Below, piece after piece: positions 53,649 through 62,108 of a stretch of DNA of 64,000 nucleotides. The first letter of the stretch is position 1. Each line of letters starts with the position of its first letter. The notes under the pieces were generated by a model that saw only the letters and a program-made list of their open reading frames with translations, had not been told where the DNA came from and searched no databases. The stretch covers positions 248,001-312,000 of the forward strand of contig CAWHJF010000016.1 of NCBI GenBank assembly GCA_963829575.1, written 5' to 3'. Origin of the DNA: KACC-23026 sp963829575 (GTDB lineage Bacteria; Bacillota; Bacilli; Bacillales; Sporolactobacillaceae). Made by a program: the position numbers and the translations under genes.

Positions 53649-54264
53649 GGAGCAATCGCCTCCTTTTTAACTGCTTACGGATCCATAACGCTTGCGTTAT
53701 AGCTTTTCCCAATCGAAAAGAGATCATGCATGAAAAATGAGTTTCAAGATACCACTTATTAAAAACGGGCACAACTTTCAATTGGGGGTTTTGTAAATCC
53801 ACTATGGATTGAATCATTCTCAAACCAAAAGATTTAATCGTCCAGAGTAAACCAACCGTCATAGCCGTCCAATCGGCTTCTTCGCATCCAACAGCCGATT
53901 CCCACGTTAAATTTTCAATATGAAGCATCTCTCGAATTTGTTTTCGCTCTTTTAGCAGAGCGAACATCCCTTTTAGTTGTTGAAACATGGATGCCAATTC
54001 ATCCGATTCCAAATCAACTGCTTGGTCTTGTGTAAGCGAGGATTCTTGCTCGAACACAAATTCTAACGGATCTTTTTCGAGTTGAACTTCTGGAATTTTA
54101 AAGTTTAATATTCGAATACGCCAAAGAAAGATTTGAACGGTCAATTTAAAATCAAGCTGTTTGATTTCAATGTGCATTTTAATATGAAGGATTGAAAAAT
54201 ATAACACAATTAGGAGACTCAAAACCCCCCCCAATGCACCTATTCCGATCTTGAGCCATAACAT
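53605..54264 (-). CDS. ytfI: DUF2953 membrane-anchored protein (YtfI)
   Basis: 219 aa with one N-terminal membrane helix (about 3-22: IGIGALGGVLSLLIVLYFSI). This is followed by the DUF2953 region (IKQLDFKLTVQIFLWRIRILNFKIP) and a C-terminal segment with HFSCMISFRLGKAITQALW. Function unknown; always paired with ytfJ in spore formers. The ATG at 54264 is 8 bases after AGGGG; a GTG 3 codons earlier is too close. Its last 44 bases overlap ytfJ in another frame. Confidence 0.85.
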   Translation of the reverse strand: MLWLKIGIGALGGVLSLLIVLYFSILHIKMHIEIKQLDFKLTVQIFLWRIRILNFKIPEVQLEKDPLEFVFEQESSLTQDQAVDLESDELASMFQQLKGMFALLKERKQIREMLHIENLTWESAVGCEEADWTAMTVGLLWTIKSFGLRMIQSIVDLQNPQLKVVPVFNKWYLETHFSCMISFRLGKAITQALWIRKQLKRRRLLHGRPSHSRTHEDSA

Positions 54265-54421
54265 CCGTTTCACCCCTATACCGACAGTATCGGTAATCCA
54301 ATTAAAAATAAACCCGAACCGAGCTTATTTGAAAAGAACGTTTTTTGTCACGAATCAAAGTGGATGCACACCTTTAGAAATGGGATAATAGAAAAAAAGG
54401 GTTTAGGAGGCCTGATTTACC

Positions 54422-55216
54422 ATGATCGAACGGAATCGACTCTATTTTTATTCAAGAGGCATTAATGAAGAAGAGGTTCGTCCATATAAAAAACATACAG
54501 AGATGGCCGGGTTTCAAATCGTAGAGGATTTCAATGAAGCCGATGTGATTGCGAGCATTGGTGGCGACGGCCAATTCTTGCAAGCTGTGAGAAAAACCGG
54601 ATTTCGTCAAGACTGCCTCTACCTTGGAATCAGTACAGGGAAAGAACTTGGTTTTTATTGTGATTTTCATTTTAATCACCCCGAAGAGATCCAAGAAGCG
54701 ATCTCGGTTGATTCCGTCGAAGTCAGACGTTATCCCGTTATTGAAGTTTCTATTGATGAAGAATTACCTTTTTACTGCTTAAATGAGTGTTCAATTAAAA
54801 CCTCGACCATTAAAGCCATTTCTCTCGAGGTATGGATCGACGATTTGCTATTTGAAACCTTTAAAGGGGATGGATTAGTCATCTCAACCCCAACCGGGAG
54901 CACGGGGTATAATAAATCGGTTGGTGGGGCTTTGATCGATCCAAAACTTCCTTGCTTTCAAATTGGAGAGCTCGCTTCCGTGAACCATACAAGGTATCGA
55001 ACTTTAGGCTCTTCTTTTGTAATGAGTAGTGAGCGCACGTTATCTCTTAAAATAGAGCAAACGGAAAATAACTTTCCAATTATTGGGCTCGACAACGAAG
55101 CATTTAGTATTCGCTCGAATCATCAAATCAAAATCATTCTAAGTGACAAGCGTATTAAAACGGTAAAACTGAAAAACAATGCGTTTTGGAACAAAGTCCA
55201 ACGCCGCTTTCTGTAG
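54422..55216 (+). CDS. nadK: NAD kinase (second-type, NadK2-like)
   Basis: Phosphorylates NAD to NADP. 264 aa. The nucleotide-binding GGDG motif is in VIASIGGDGQFLQAV. NEC appears in YCLNECSIKTSTIKAISLEV and the active-site loop is FKGDGLVISTPTGSTGYNKSVGGALIDP; DNEAFSIR comes later. It lacks the long N-terminal extension of other NAD kinases. TAGGAGG precedes the ATG. Divergent from ytfIJ. Confidence 0.95.
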   Translation: MIERNRLYFYSRGINEEEVRPYKKHTEMAGFQIVEDFNEADVIASIGGDGQFLQAVRKTGFRQDCLYLGISTGKELGFYCDFHFNHPEEIQEAISVDSVEVRRYPVIEVSIDEELPFYCLNECSIKTSTIKAISLEVWIDDLLFETFKGDGLVISTPTGSTGYNKSVGGALIDPKLPCFQIGELASVNHTRYRTLGSSFVMSSERTLSLKIEQTENNFPIIGLDNEAFSIRSNHQIKIILSDKRIKTVKLKNNAFWNKVQRRFL

Positions 55217-55423
55217 GAAGAGTGAAGGAATAGTGGATACTTAATACAACATTGATTGGAGCGGAAATCAACATTTCACATAGCACTAGTTCCAAACAAA
55301 GCTATCGAAAAAGTCCTCGGCAGCCATTTTACGCTTTAAAATTGATCGAAATAGTTTCATAGGCGTGATGAAGCCCTCAAAGTTGTATAAATAAGAGAAA
55401 AAACGCGGGTTTCTCTACACTCT

Positions 55424-55471
55424 GAGGCTGTTCAAAAGCGCATTAGGATTTTTGGACAGCCTCTTTATTTT
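55424..55471 (+). terminator. Terminator of nadK, overlapping the ytcJ 3' end
   Basis: GAGGCTGTTC pairs with GGACAGCCTC around a 20-base loop, followed by TTTATTTT on the plus strand. The right arm lies inside the last codons of the convergent ytcJ. The preceding GTTTCTCTACACTCTG fragment also occurs near 47283. Confidence 0.7.
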
Positions 55472-57050
55472 GATAGACGACATTGTTATCAATCACCGTC
55501 ATAATAATCTTCGTTTCAGGAATCGATTCCGTGTCGATCGTTAACAAATCTTGATCCAAGATCGTAAAATCCGCCCAAAAACCAGGTCGTATTTGACCGG
55601 TTTGTGCGTCTTGACCAACCGCACCGGCACTTCCTTTTGTGTAAAGTTCAATAGCTTGTTGAATGGACAGCTTTTGTTCCGGGTAATATCCATTGTGCCG
55701 CTCTTCTGGCTTCTTACGAGCAACCGCTGCATAGATACCTAAAATAGGACTCGCCGATTCGATCGGTGCATCCGAACCACCTGCACATGGAATCCCTTCT
55801 CTTAAAAGGGTTTGCCAGGCATAGGCATCCTCCATGCGCTCTTCTCCCAAACGTTCCAGTACCCAAGGAAAATCTGAGGATACAAATAACGGCTGGATAT
55901 CGATCATCGCATCGGTTTGAAGCAGACGGTGTCTTAAATCTTGAGGCACGAGTTGCCCATGGATCAATCGGTCTGGTAACCGGCTCTGGTTAGGATGCGT
56001 TTCAATTGCTGTTAAGGCAAGGTCAAAAGCCTGATCGCCGATCGCATGAATGGCAACCGGCATGTTATATTGCCGTGCCTTCTCAACCAGTGCGGTTAGC
56101 TCTGCTTGCGTATGAATGGCGACTCCATTGGTTTCTGTTGCATCATTGTAAGGGGTTCTAAGAAGCGCGGTCCGCCCACCATAAGCACCATCGGAGAAGA
56201 TCTTCATCGCACCAAAAGACAGGTCGCCGATTACACTCAATGGTAGAATCCCCATCTCTTCAAGTTGATCCACGACTTCATGATGAACAAGAAGGTGGGT
56301 GCGAAAACGTCGAGTCTTCAAAATGGTTTGGTACGCCTCGACCGGTTTTCGAAGTTGTCCATAATAAGCTAAATCCTCGGTGTGCCCTCCTACTAGACCT
56401 AATGAAGTCAGATGATCCATTGCACGGTGCCCCGCTTGAATCAAAGTCTCCGTTGAAACATCTGGCAACACTTGTGTGATCAGATTTTGCGCTTGATCCA
56501 AAAGAAGTCCGGTCGGTTCCCCCGTCGCATCTCTTACAATCACACCGCCTGGCGGATCAGGGGTTTCGGCATGAATCCCCGCTAGTGATAAAGCACGCGA
56601 ATTCACCAATACGGCATGTCGACAAATCCGAGTCAGACTAACCGGATGATGGGGTGCCACCTCATCAAGTGCTTGCCGATCCATTAGGGTTCGATCATCC
56701 CACTCGTTCTCATTCCAACCTTCCCCAATCACCCATCTCCCAACTGGAAGCGTTTGAACAACGCCAGCAACTTGCCTAGCTACCTCCTCAGAAGAATGTG
56801 CGGTCGTTAAATCCAATCTTGAGAGATTAAGGCCGAGTCCCATTAGATGAAGATGACTATCAATAAAACCTGGAAAAATCGTATGAGGCCGAATATCCTG
56901 GATGTGTGAGATTTGGTTTTGATAGACCACTCTCAGATCCGCTTCTCGACCTACAGCTTGGATCATTCCATCTTCTACATAAATCGCTTCGGCTTCTTCA
57001 TATCCATTTTCCGCCATTGGACGCACGCGTCCAATCCAAAGTGTTCCCAT
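55443..57050 (-). CDS. ytcJ: Amidohydrolase, YtcJ/AmhX-like (Amidohydro_3)
   Basis: 535-aa metal-dependent amidohydrolase of unknown substrate. FPGFIDSHLHLMGLG gives the HxH metal site; AIHAIGDQAFDLAL and RLIHGQLVP supply later His ligands; GGSDAPIESASPILGIYAAVARK holds the catalytic Asp. A C-terminal beta-sandwich (DFTILDQDLLTID) closes the composite domain. The ATG at 57050 has an AGG site and gives family length; 36 open codons upstream are excluded. The last codons are inside the nadK terminator hairpin. Confidence 0.9.
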   Translation of the reverse strand: MGTLWIGRVRPMAENGYEEAEAIYVEDGMIQAVGREADLRVVYQNQISHIQDIRPHTIFPGFIDSHLHLMGLGLNLSRLDLTTAHSSEEVARQVAGVVQTLPVGRWVIGEGWNENEWDDRTLMDRQALDEVAPHHPVSLTRICRHAVLVNSRALSLAGIHAETPDPPGGVIVRDATGEPTGLLLDQAQNLITQVLPDVSTETLIQAGHRAMDHLTSLGLVGGHTEDLAYYGQLRKPVEAYQTILKTRRFRTHLLVHHEVVDQLEEMGILPLSVIGDLSFGAMKIFSDGAYGGRTALLRTPYNDATETNGVAIHTQAELTALVEKARQYNMPVAIHAIGDQAFDLALTAIETHPNQSRLPDRLIHGQLVPQDLRHRLLQTDAMIDIQPLFVSSDFPWVLERLGEERMEDAYAWQTLLREGIPCAGGSDAPIESASPILGIYAAVARKKPEERHNGYYPEQKLSIQQAIELYTKGSAGAVGQDAQTGQIRPGFWADFTILDQDLLTIDTESIPETKIIMTVIDNNVVYQNKEAVQKS

Positions 57051-57183
57051 TTCTTCTCTACCTTTCCTACATAAATATCTTAACGTCCATTTTAACACGG
57101 TAGACCAGTAAAGGAAATAACACAAACAAAGGGACGTCTCATGATCGGCTTTGATCAATCCAACGTCCCCCGCATCTCTTCAT

Positions 57184-58770
57184 TCAGTTATTTTGTGCGT
57201 CTTTTAACTCAGCTTCTCGAAGCTCGATTCGGCGAATTTTTCCCGACGTCGTTTTTGGAAGATCCTCGACGAACTCAATTTTCCTTGGATATTTATAAGG
57301 TGCTGTGAGCTCTTTTACATAATCTTGAAGTTCTTTAATTAAGTTTGGATCCGCTTGATCCTCAGCATGACGAAGCACAATAAAAGCTTTGACCACATTT
57401 CCACGGACCGGATCTGGGCTCGCTACGACGGCACATTCTTTTACCTTCGAATGCTTAACCAATGCATCTTCCACTTCAAATGGCCCGATCGTATAACCGG
57501 AGCTGATGATGATGTCATCGCGACGGCCATCAAACCAAAAATAGCCATCTTTATCTTTCTTAGCCCGGTCTCCAGTAATATAATAATTGCCTCTAAAGGA
57601 AGAAGCGGTTCGTTCGTCGTCTTTGTAATAACGTTTAAATAAAGCTGGCGTACTATTATGAACCGCAATATCGCCCACTTCACCTACGTCCGCAGCATCT
57701 CCATCTTCGGTAATGATCTCAACTCGATTACCTGGCGTTGGTTTGCCCATTGAGCCTGGTCGAGCTTCCATTCCCACCTGGGTACAAACTAAAAGCGTAT
57801 TTTCAGTTTGCCCGTAACCGTCCCGAACAGAAACGTTGAAATAATGTTCAAATGTTTCAATAACTTCTCGGTTTAAAGGTTCACCAGCCGATACAGCACT
57901 ACGTAAAGCGGATAAGTCATACTTTTCTAGATGGTCTTCTTTTGACATAATGCGATATTCCGTTGGTGTACAACAGAGCACATTGATTTGATTATTTTGC
58001 AGTAAGTTTAAGTATTTTTCGGCGTTAAATGGTCCATTATAGACAAAGCCGGTTGCCCCTGAACCTAAGACCGAAAGAAATGGTGACCACAACCATTTTG
58101 CCCAGCCAGGTCCTGCAGTTGCCCATACTAAGTCATTTTCTTGGATGTCTAACCAACTTTTGGAGGCCGTCCGTATGTGCGCGTAAGCCCAGCTGTGGCT
58201 GTGAACGACGCCTTTTGGATTTCCAGTTGTACCGGATGTGTACGCAAGAAACGCCATATCATCCTTAGCGGTATCGGCTGCGGTAAAGTCCGAAGATTGC
58301 CCCTCGAAGACTTTGTCAAATGGCAACCAACTTTCATCTGATGCCTGTCCAACCACAATTTTGTGGGCTACAGTAGGATGCTCAGATTGGTCGACGCGGT
58401 TCGTTAACGATTCCTGAACCACACACGCACGGACCTCTGCGTGATTGAATCGATAACTGAGGTCTTTAGGACGCAGCATCTCAGAAGATGGGACGACAAC
58501 AAGCCCCGCTTTTAAAGCCGCCACATAAACAACGTATGTAGTAATTGATCTAGGCAACATGACGAGTACTCGATCCCCTTGTTTTAGACCAAGTTGTGTT
58601 AAGCCGTTTGCAAACACATTGGCTTTTTGGATCAGTTCTTGGTACGTAAGCGTTTGAACGTCCCCGTTCAAACTTTCAAATTTTAATGCCAATCGTGATG
58701 GCTCACTCAGTGCATACTTTTCAATTTCGGACGTGAAATTATAACGGTCTGGTGCAAGCAATGATTCCAT
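57184..58770 (-). CDS. ytcI: Acyl-CoA synthetase, AMP-forming (YtcI / AcsA-like)
   Basis: 528-aa ANL-superfamily ligase that activates a carboxylic acid with ATP and CoA. The P-loop-like A3 motif is AYTSGTTGNPKGVVHSHSW; A5 DGYGQTENTLLVC; A7 YYITGDRAKKDKDGYFWFDGRRDD; A8 IISSGYTIGPFEVE; A10 LPKTTSGKIRRIELR with the catalytic Lys. Acetate or a short/medium fatty acid is likely, but chain length cannot be judged. Located as in B. subtilis between ytcJ and the SASP gene. Confidence 0.92.
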   Translation of the reverse strand: MESLLAPDRYNFTSEIEKYALSEPSRLALKFESLNGDVQTLTYQELIQKANVFANGLTQLGLKQGDRVLVMLPRSITTYVVYVAALKAGLVVVPSSEMLRPKDLSYRFNHAEVRACVVQESLTNRVDQSEHPTVAHKIVVGQASDESWLPFDKVFEGQSSDFTAADTAKDDMAFLAYTSGTTGNPKGVVHSHSWAYAHIRTASKSWLDIQENDLVWATAGPGWAKWLWSPFLSVLGSGATGFVYNGPFNAEKYLNLLQNNQINVLCCTPTEYRIMSKEDHLEKYDLSALRSAVSAGEPLNREVIETFEHYFNVSVRDGYGQTENTLLVCTQVGMEARPGSMGKPTPGNRVEIITEDGDAADVGEVGDIAVHNSTPALFKRYYKDDERTASSFRGNYYITGDRAKKDKDGYFWFDGRRDDIIISSGYTIGPFEVEDALVKHSKVKECAVVASPDPVRGNVVKAFIVLRHAEDQADPNLIKELQDYVKELTAPYKYPRKIEFVEDLPKTTSGKIRRIELREAELKDAQNN

Positions 58771-58934
58771 ATCGGCTCCCCTTCCCGAAGGATATTCCTT
58801 CTTATTATACTAGAGGGAATGGGACTTTTGAACAATGATGCTCAGAAATATGTTAGTCTTTTACTGGAAAAAGCCTTTTTTTATCAGAATAAAACGAAAA
58901 CAAGCAAACATTTCCAATATTTATATAAAATACC

Positions 58935-58966
58935 AAAAAAGAGAGATGGCGAATGCCACCCCTCTT
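58935..58966 (-). terminator. Terminator of sspA
   Basis: Minus strand AGAGGGGTGGCATTCGCCAT and CTCTC form an imperfect hairpin followed by six T, 17 bases past the SASP stop. Confidence 0.85.
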
Positions 58967-58982
58967 AGCCATTAATATTCAA

Positions 58983-59180
58983 TTAGTATTTTCCACCAAG
59001 TTGTTGTTGCGCAGTTGCAACGAGACGCTTAGTGATTTCACCGCCAACAGACCCGTTTGCACGAGATGTTGTGTCAGCACCAAGGTTTACACCAAATTCT
59101 TGAGCAATTTCTTGTTTCATAGCATCGATCGCTTGTTCAGCGCCGGAAACTAAGATTTGATTGCTATTGTTATCTGCCAT
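58983..59180 (-). CDS. sspA: Alpha/beta-type small acid-soluble spore protein
   Basis: 65-aa DNA-binding SASP that coats forespore DNA and gives UV and heat resistance. The GPR protease cleavage region is EIAQEFGVNLGADTTSRANG, and GSVGGEITKRLVATAQQQLGG is the conserved C-terminal helix. A strong AAGGAGGTGAT ribosome site precedes the ATG. A forespore sigma-G promoter is expected, but I could not place one with correct spacing. Confidence 0.97.
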   Translation of the reverse strand: MADNNSNQILVSGAEQAIDAMKQEIAQEFGVNLGADTTSRANGSVGGEITKRLVATAQQQLGGKY

Positions 59181-59287
59181 CGTGTATCACCTCCTTGTGT
59201 ACTTCTATGATCTGTCAAAGAGGTGATTTCGATACAGAAAAAGAACTGGTAATTATTTCTACCCATCTTAAACCCTGTCAGAATAAA

Positions 59288-59632
59288 GGAATACGCTCGC
59301 TTGCTCCTGCGTCTATAAGTAATTGAGGATGAATGTTCCTGTCGCAAAACGAAGCCAAGGTGCGGAAGTTTATGCTAGTGCCACGGATGAACATCCGAGC
59401 CTCCTCATTTGAAAATAGAGGTTGCCCTAAAGGACTACTGATGTGACCTGCTTACTTCTACGGGTCACAAATTAATGTTGCCCTAAAGGACTACTGATGT
59501 GACCTGCTTACTTCTACGGGTCACAAATTAATGTTGCCCTAAAGGACACTGATGTGACCTGCTTACTTCTACGGGTCACAAATTAATGTAGCGGGAGCTC
59601 GGCTGCTCGTTCTTCCGCAGGCGTGTCTCTAT
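59288..59632 (+). repeat. GC-rich dispersed repeat, copy R4, interrupted by a tandem array
   Basis: CGCTCGCTTGCTCCTGCG and ATCCGAGCCTCCTCATTTGA on the left, and GAGCTCGGCTGCTCGTTCTT with CCGCAGGCGTGTCTC on the right, correspond in order to R3 read on the minus strand. The two halves are separated by the 56-bp array at 59421-59587. No gene is seen in 59181-59649. Confidence 0.65.
59421..59587. repeat. 3 x 56-bp tandem repeat with internal hairpin
   Basis: Units start GTTGCCCTAAAGGACTACTG at 59421, 59477 and 59533. The first two are 56 bases and identical; the third is one base shorter (GGACACTG for GGACTACTG). Each unit holds a TGTGACC...GGGTCACA inverted repeat. Confidence 0.95.
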
Positions 59633-59649
59633 TCCTTTTAAGACAATGC

Positions 59650-60843
59650 TTATAAAAGATCTTCAAAGGCTTGTTCGGTTTTTCTTAGATCCAGGGTTTC
59701 GATACCCGCGATTGCTTCTTCAACCAATCCTTCGATATCGAGTTCCTTTTCAAAAAGCTCGGCTTTTTCCCGGTTTGGCTTAGTCTTAGGTGACTTCGGC
59801 TGAAAGATCGTACAACAGTCTTCATAGGGCCGAATGGAGATGTCATACGTTCCAATTTTCTCGGCTAATGCCATAATATCGACTTTATCCTCAGAAATCA
59901 AAGGTCTGAGCACAGGTAAATTCGTCACTTCGTTAATGGTATTCATACTATAAAGCGTTTGGCTGGCAACTTGACCTAAGCTTTCACCGGTTGCAAGTGC
60001 TAAAGCAAAGCGTTCATTAGCCCAGCGTTCCGCAATGCGAAGCATCATTCGGCGCATAATTGTCATCTCATAATAATCTGGTACGTTTTCATGGATGGCA
60101 AGCTGAGCTTTGGTAAACGGAACAACATGTAAGCGAAACTGTCCCCCAATTTCTTCAAGACGTTTGGCTAAATCAATCACTTTCTGTTTCGCACGTTCAT
60201 TCGTGTAAGGCGGACTATGAAAATGAATCCCCTCCACAACAGCTCCACGCTTAAGCAGTTGGAAACCGGCAACAGGACTGTCAATGCCCCCTGATAACAT
60301 CAGCAAAACCTTTCCGGCTGTACCAACAGGCATGCCACCTGCTCCGCGAATGGCTTTTCCAAATAAATTGACATGGTGTTCTTTGACTTCAACTTTTATT
60401 TCAAGATCTGGGTGATGCACATCCACCTGAATCCCATCTGAATGACTCAGCACATAACCGCCTAATTCTTGGTTGATCACATTGGAAGGATGGGGAAACG
60501 ATTTATCTTTTCGCCTCGACGCGATTTTAAATGTTTTTATACCTGGCTCACCTTGAACCAATTTAAGCGCGCCTTCCTGCATGGCTTCCAATGATCGCTC
60601 CACTTCCATACCTACTCTGAATAAGTGAATCCCAAATACAAAACGCAGAGCATGGACTACTTCTTCATAGTCGTGACCATTTAACCGTACTGAAATATGA
60701 TCAAATTGTTTGTCGAAGGTAAGATCTGGAAAACTAACCAAACGTTTCTTGACTGTCCGAAACAATTGATCATAGAACCCGCGTTTATTTTTACCTTTTA
60801 AAGAGATTTCTCCGTAACGAATGCTAAGCACGTCGTATGTCAT
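59650..60843 (-). CDS. thiI: tRNA 4-thiouridine synthetase ThiI
   Basis: Adds sulfur to U8 of tRNA. 397 aa. The N-terminal ferredoxin-like and THUMP domains (about 1-165) are followed by the PP-loop pyrophosphatase MLLSGGIDSPVAGFQLLKRG (about 183-202) and EDCCTIFQPKSPKTKP. The C-terminal rhodanese domain of E. coli ThiI is missing, as is normal in Bacillus; sulfur comes directly from the adjacent cysteine desulfurase. The start overlaps nifZ by 20 bases. Confidence 0.97.
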   Translation of the reverse strand: MTYDVLSIRYGEISLKGKNKRGFYDQLFRTVKKRLVSFPDLTFDKQFDHISVRLNGHDYEEVVHALRFVFGIHLFRVGMEVERSLEAMQEGALKLVQGEPGIKTFKIASRRKDKSFPHPSNVINQELGGYVLSHSDGIQVDVHHPDLEIKVEVKEHHVNLFGKAIRGAGGMPVGTAGKVLLMLSGGIDSPVAGFQLLKRGAVVEGIHFHSPPYTNERAKQKVIDLAKRLEEIGGQFRLHVVPFTKAQLAIHENVPDYYEMTIMRRMMLRIAERWANERFALALATGESLGQVASQTLYSMNTINEVTNLPVLRPLISEDKVDIMALAEKIGTYDISIRPYEDCCTIFQPKSPKTKPNREKAELFEKELDIEGLVEEAIAGIETLDLRKTEQAFEDLL

Positions 60844-61993
60844 TGCTGTGGCCTCCCATTACTTGTCCGATTTCAGCGACCTTTTTCTGAAAGACGCTAA
60901 GAAACCGATCGATTTCCAATTCTGTTGTTTCAAAAGACAAACTGATGCGGATGGCTTGCTCTGCAATGTCTTCCGGCATACCCGTATTTAAAAGTACGCG
61001 ACTCGCCCCTTCTCCTTTAGAGGAGCATGCGGACTTCGTTGAGATAATAATTCCCTCTTCTTCCAACGCATGAATCAAGACCTCTGCTTTAATGCCTTTT
61101 ACAGACGCATTCATTATATGAGGAGCTGCCCCCTTCAGTGGGGTATGAATCACAACATTGGGTTGTTGCGCCAATTGATCGCGCAATTTATGTGTTAAAC
61201 TTCTTAAGCGCGGAAGTCCCACTTCCATTTTTTCTGTCGTGAGCCTTAAAGCTTTAACCATTCCTACAAGTCCAGGAAGGTTCTCAGTTCCCGCTCGAAA
61301 TGAATGTTCTTGGCCACCTCCAGCAAATAGCGGTGAGAGTTTGATCCCTCTTCGAATATATAAGAGCCCTGTGCCTTTTGGACCATGGATTTTATGACCC
61401 GACATCGTGGCTAAATCTACATGAGCTTTTTTAAAATCTAGAGGAACCTTAGTTAAGCCTTGAACATGATCAATATGAAACAAAATTTTAGGGTGTGCCT
61501 TTAAAAGTTCGCCAACATCCTCAACTGACTGAATTGTCCCTAATTCATTATTAACGTGAATGAGTGACACCAAAATCGTATCGGCACGAAGCGCTTTTCT
61601 TAAGTCCTCTATTCGAATTCTCCCAGACCTGTCGACTTCAAGATAAGTCACCTCAAAACCTAACTGTTCAAGTTGTTGAAACGCTTCATAGGTTGAGGCA
61701 TGTTCGACGGTGGATGTAATCAAATGACGGCCTCGATTTTGATACTGAAAAGCTGCACCTTTAATGGCCAAATTATTGCCTTCTGTTCCGCCAGATGTAA
61801 AGATGAGCTCATTTTCCTCTATATTTAATAAACGAGCGGCCTGCGCTCTTGTTTTTGTAAGCAGGTCTTCAGATTGTCCCCCAAAAGAATGAATGGAAGA
61901 TGGATTTCCAAAAAAGGATTCAGAGACAATCCGATACGTGTCCAGCACTTCTGGATCACATTTGGTTGTCGCACTGTTGTCAAGATAGATCAT
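60824..61993 (-). CDS. nifZ: Cysteine desulfurase (NifZ/IscS-like)
   Basis: PLP enzyme that draws sulfur from cysteine and passes it to ThiI. 389 aa. MIYLDNSATTKCDPEVL, FTSGGTEGNNLAIKGA, HIDHVQGLTKV, PLP-Lys in ATMSGHKIHGPKGTGLLYIR, and the short active-site Cys loop SACSSKGEGASRVL. In B. subtilis NifZ serves ThiI specifically, replacing its missing rhodanese domain; gene overlap supports the same partnership here. Confidence 0.95.
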   Translation of the reverse strand: MIYLDNSATTKCDPEVLDTYRIVSESFFGNPSSIHSFGGQSEDLLTKTRAQAARLLNIEENELIFTSGGTEGNNLAIKGAAFQYQNRGRHLITSTVEHASTYEAFQQLEQLGFEVTYLEVDRSGRIRIEDLRKALRADTILVSLIHVNNELGTIQSVEDVGELLKAHPKILFHIDHVQGLTKVPLDFKKAHVDLATMSGHKIHGPKGTGLLYIRRGIKLSPLFAGGGQEHSFRAGTENLPGLVGMVKALRLTTEKMEVGLPRLRSLTHKLRDQLAQQPNVVIHTPLKGAAPHIMNASVKGIKAEVLIHALEEEGIIISTKSACSSKGEGASRVLLNTGMPEDIAEQAIRISLSFETTELEIDRFLSVFQKKVAEIGQVMGGHSNDIRRA

Positions 61994-62067
61994 GATCGTA
62001 TCCCCTCTCCTCGGATCATTCTCCTAACAAAACTCTATAATATACCGATTTTGACAACTTTACAACC

Positions 62068-62101
62068 AAAAAAAGAGAAGTTAACGCTTAGCGTTAACTT
62101 C
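62068..62101 (-). terminator. Terminator of ezrA
   Basis: Minus strand GAAGTTAACGCT/AGCGTTAACTTC, a perfect 12-bp stem followed by CTCTTTTTTT, just past the ezrA stop. Confidence 0.93.
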
Positions 62102-62108
62102 TTAAATG

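Noticed and set aside
59421..59587. CRISPR array or rRNA/tRNA remnant
   Set aside because: Only three head-to-tail 56-bp units without spacers; no tRNA-like fold.
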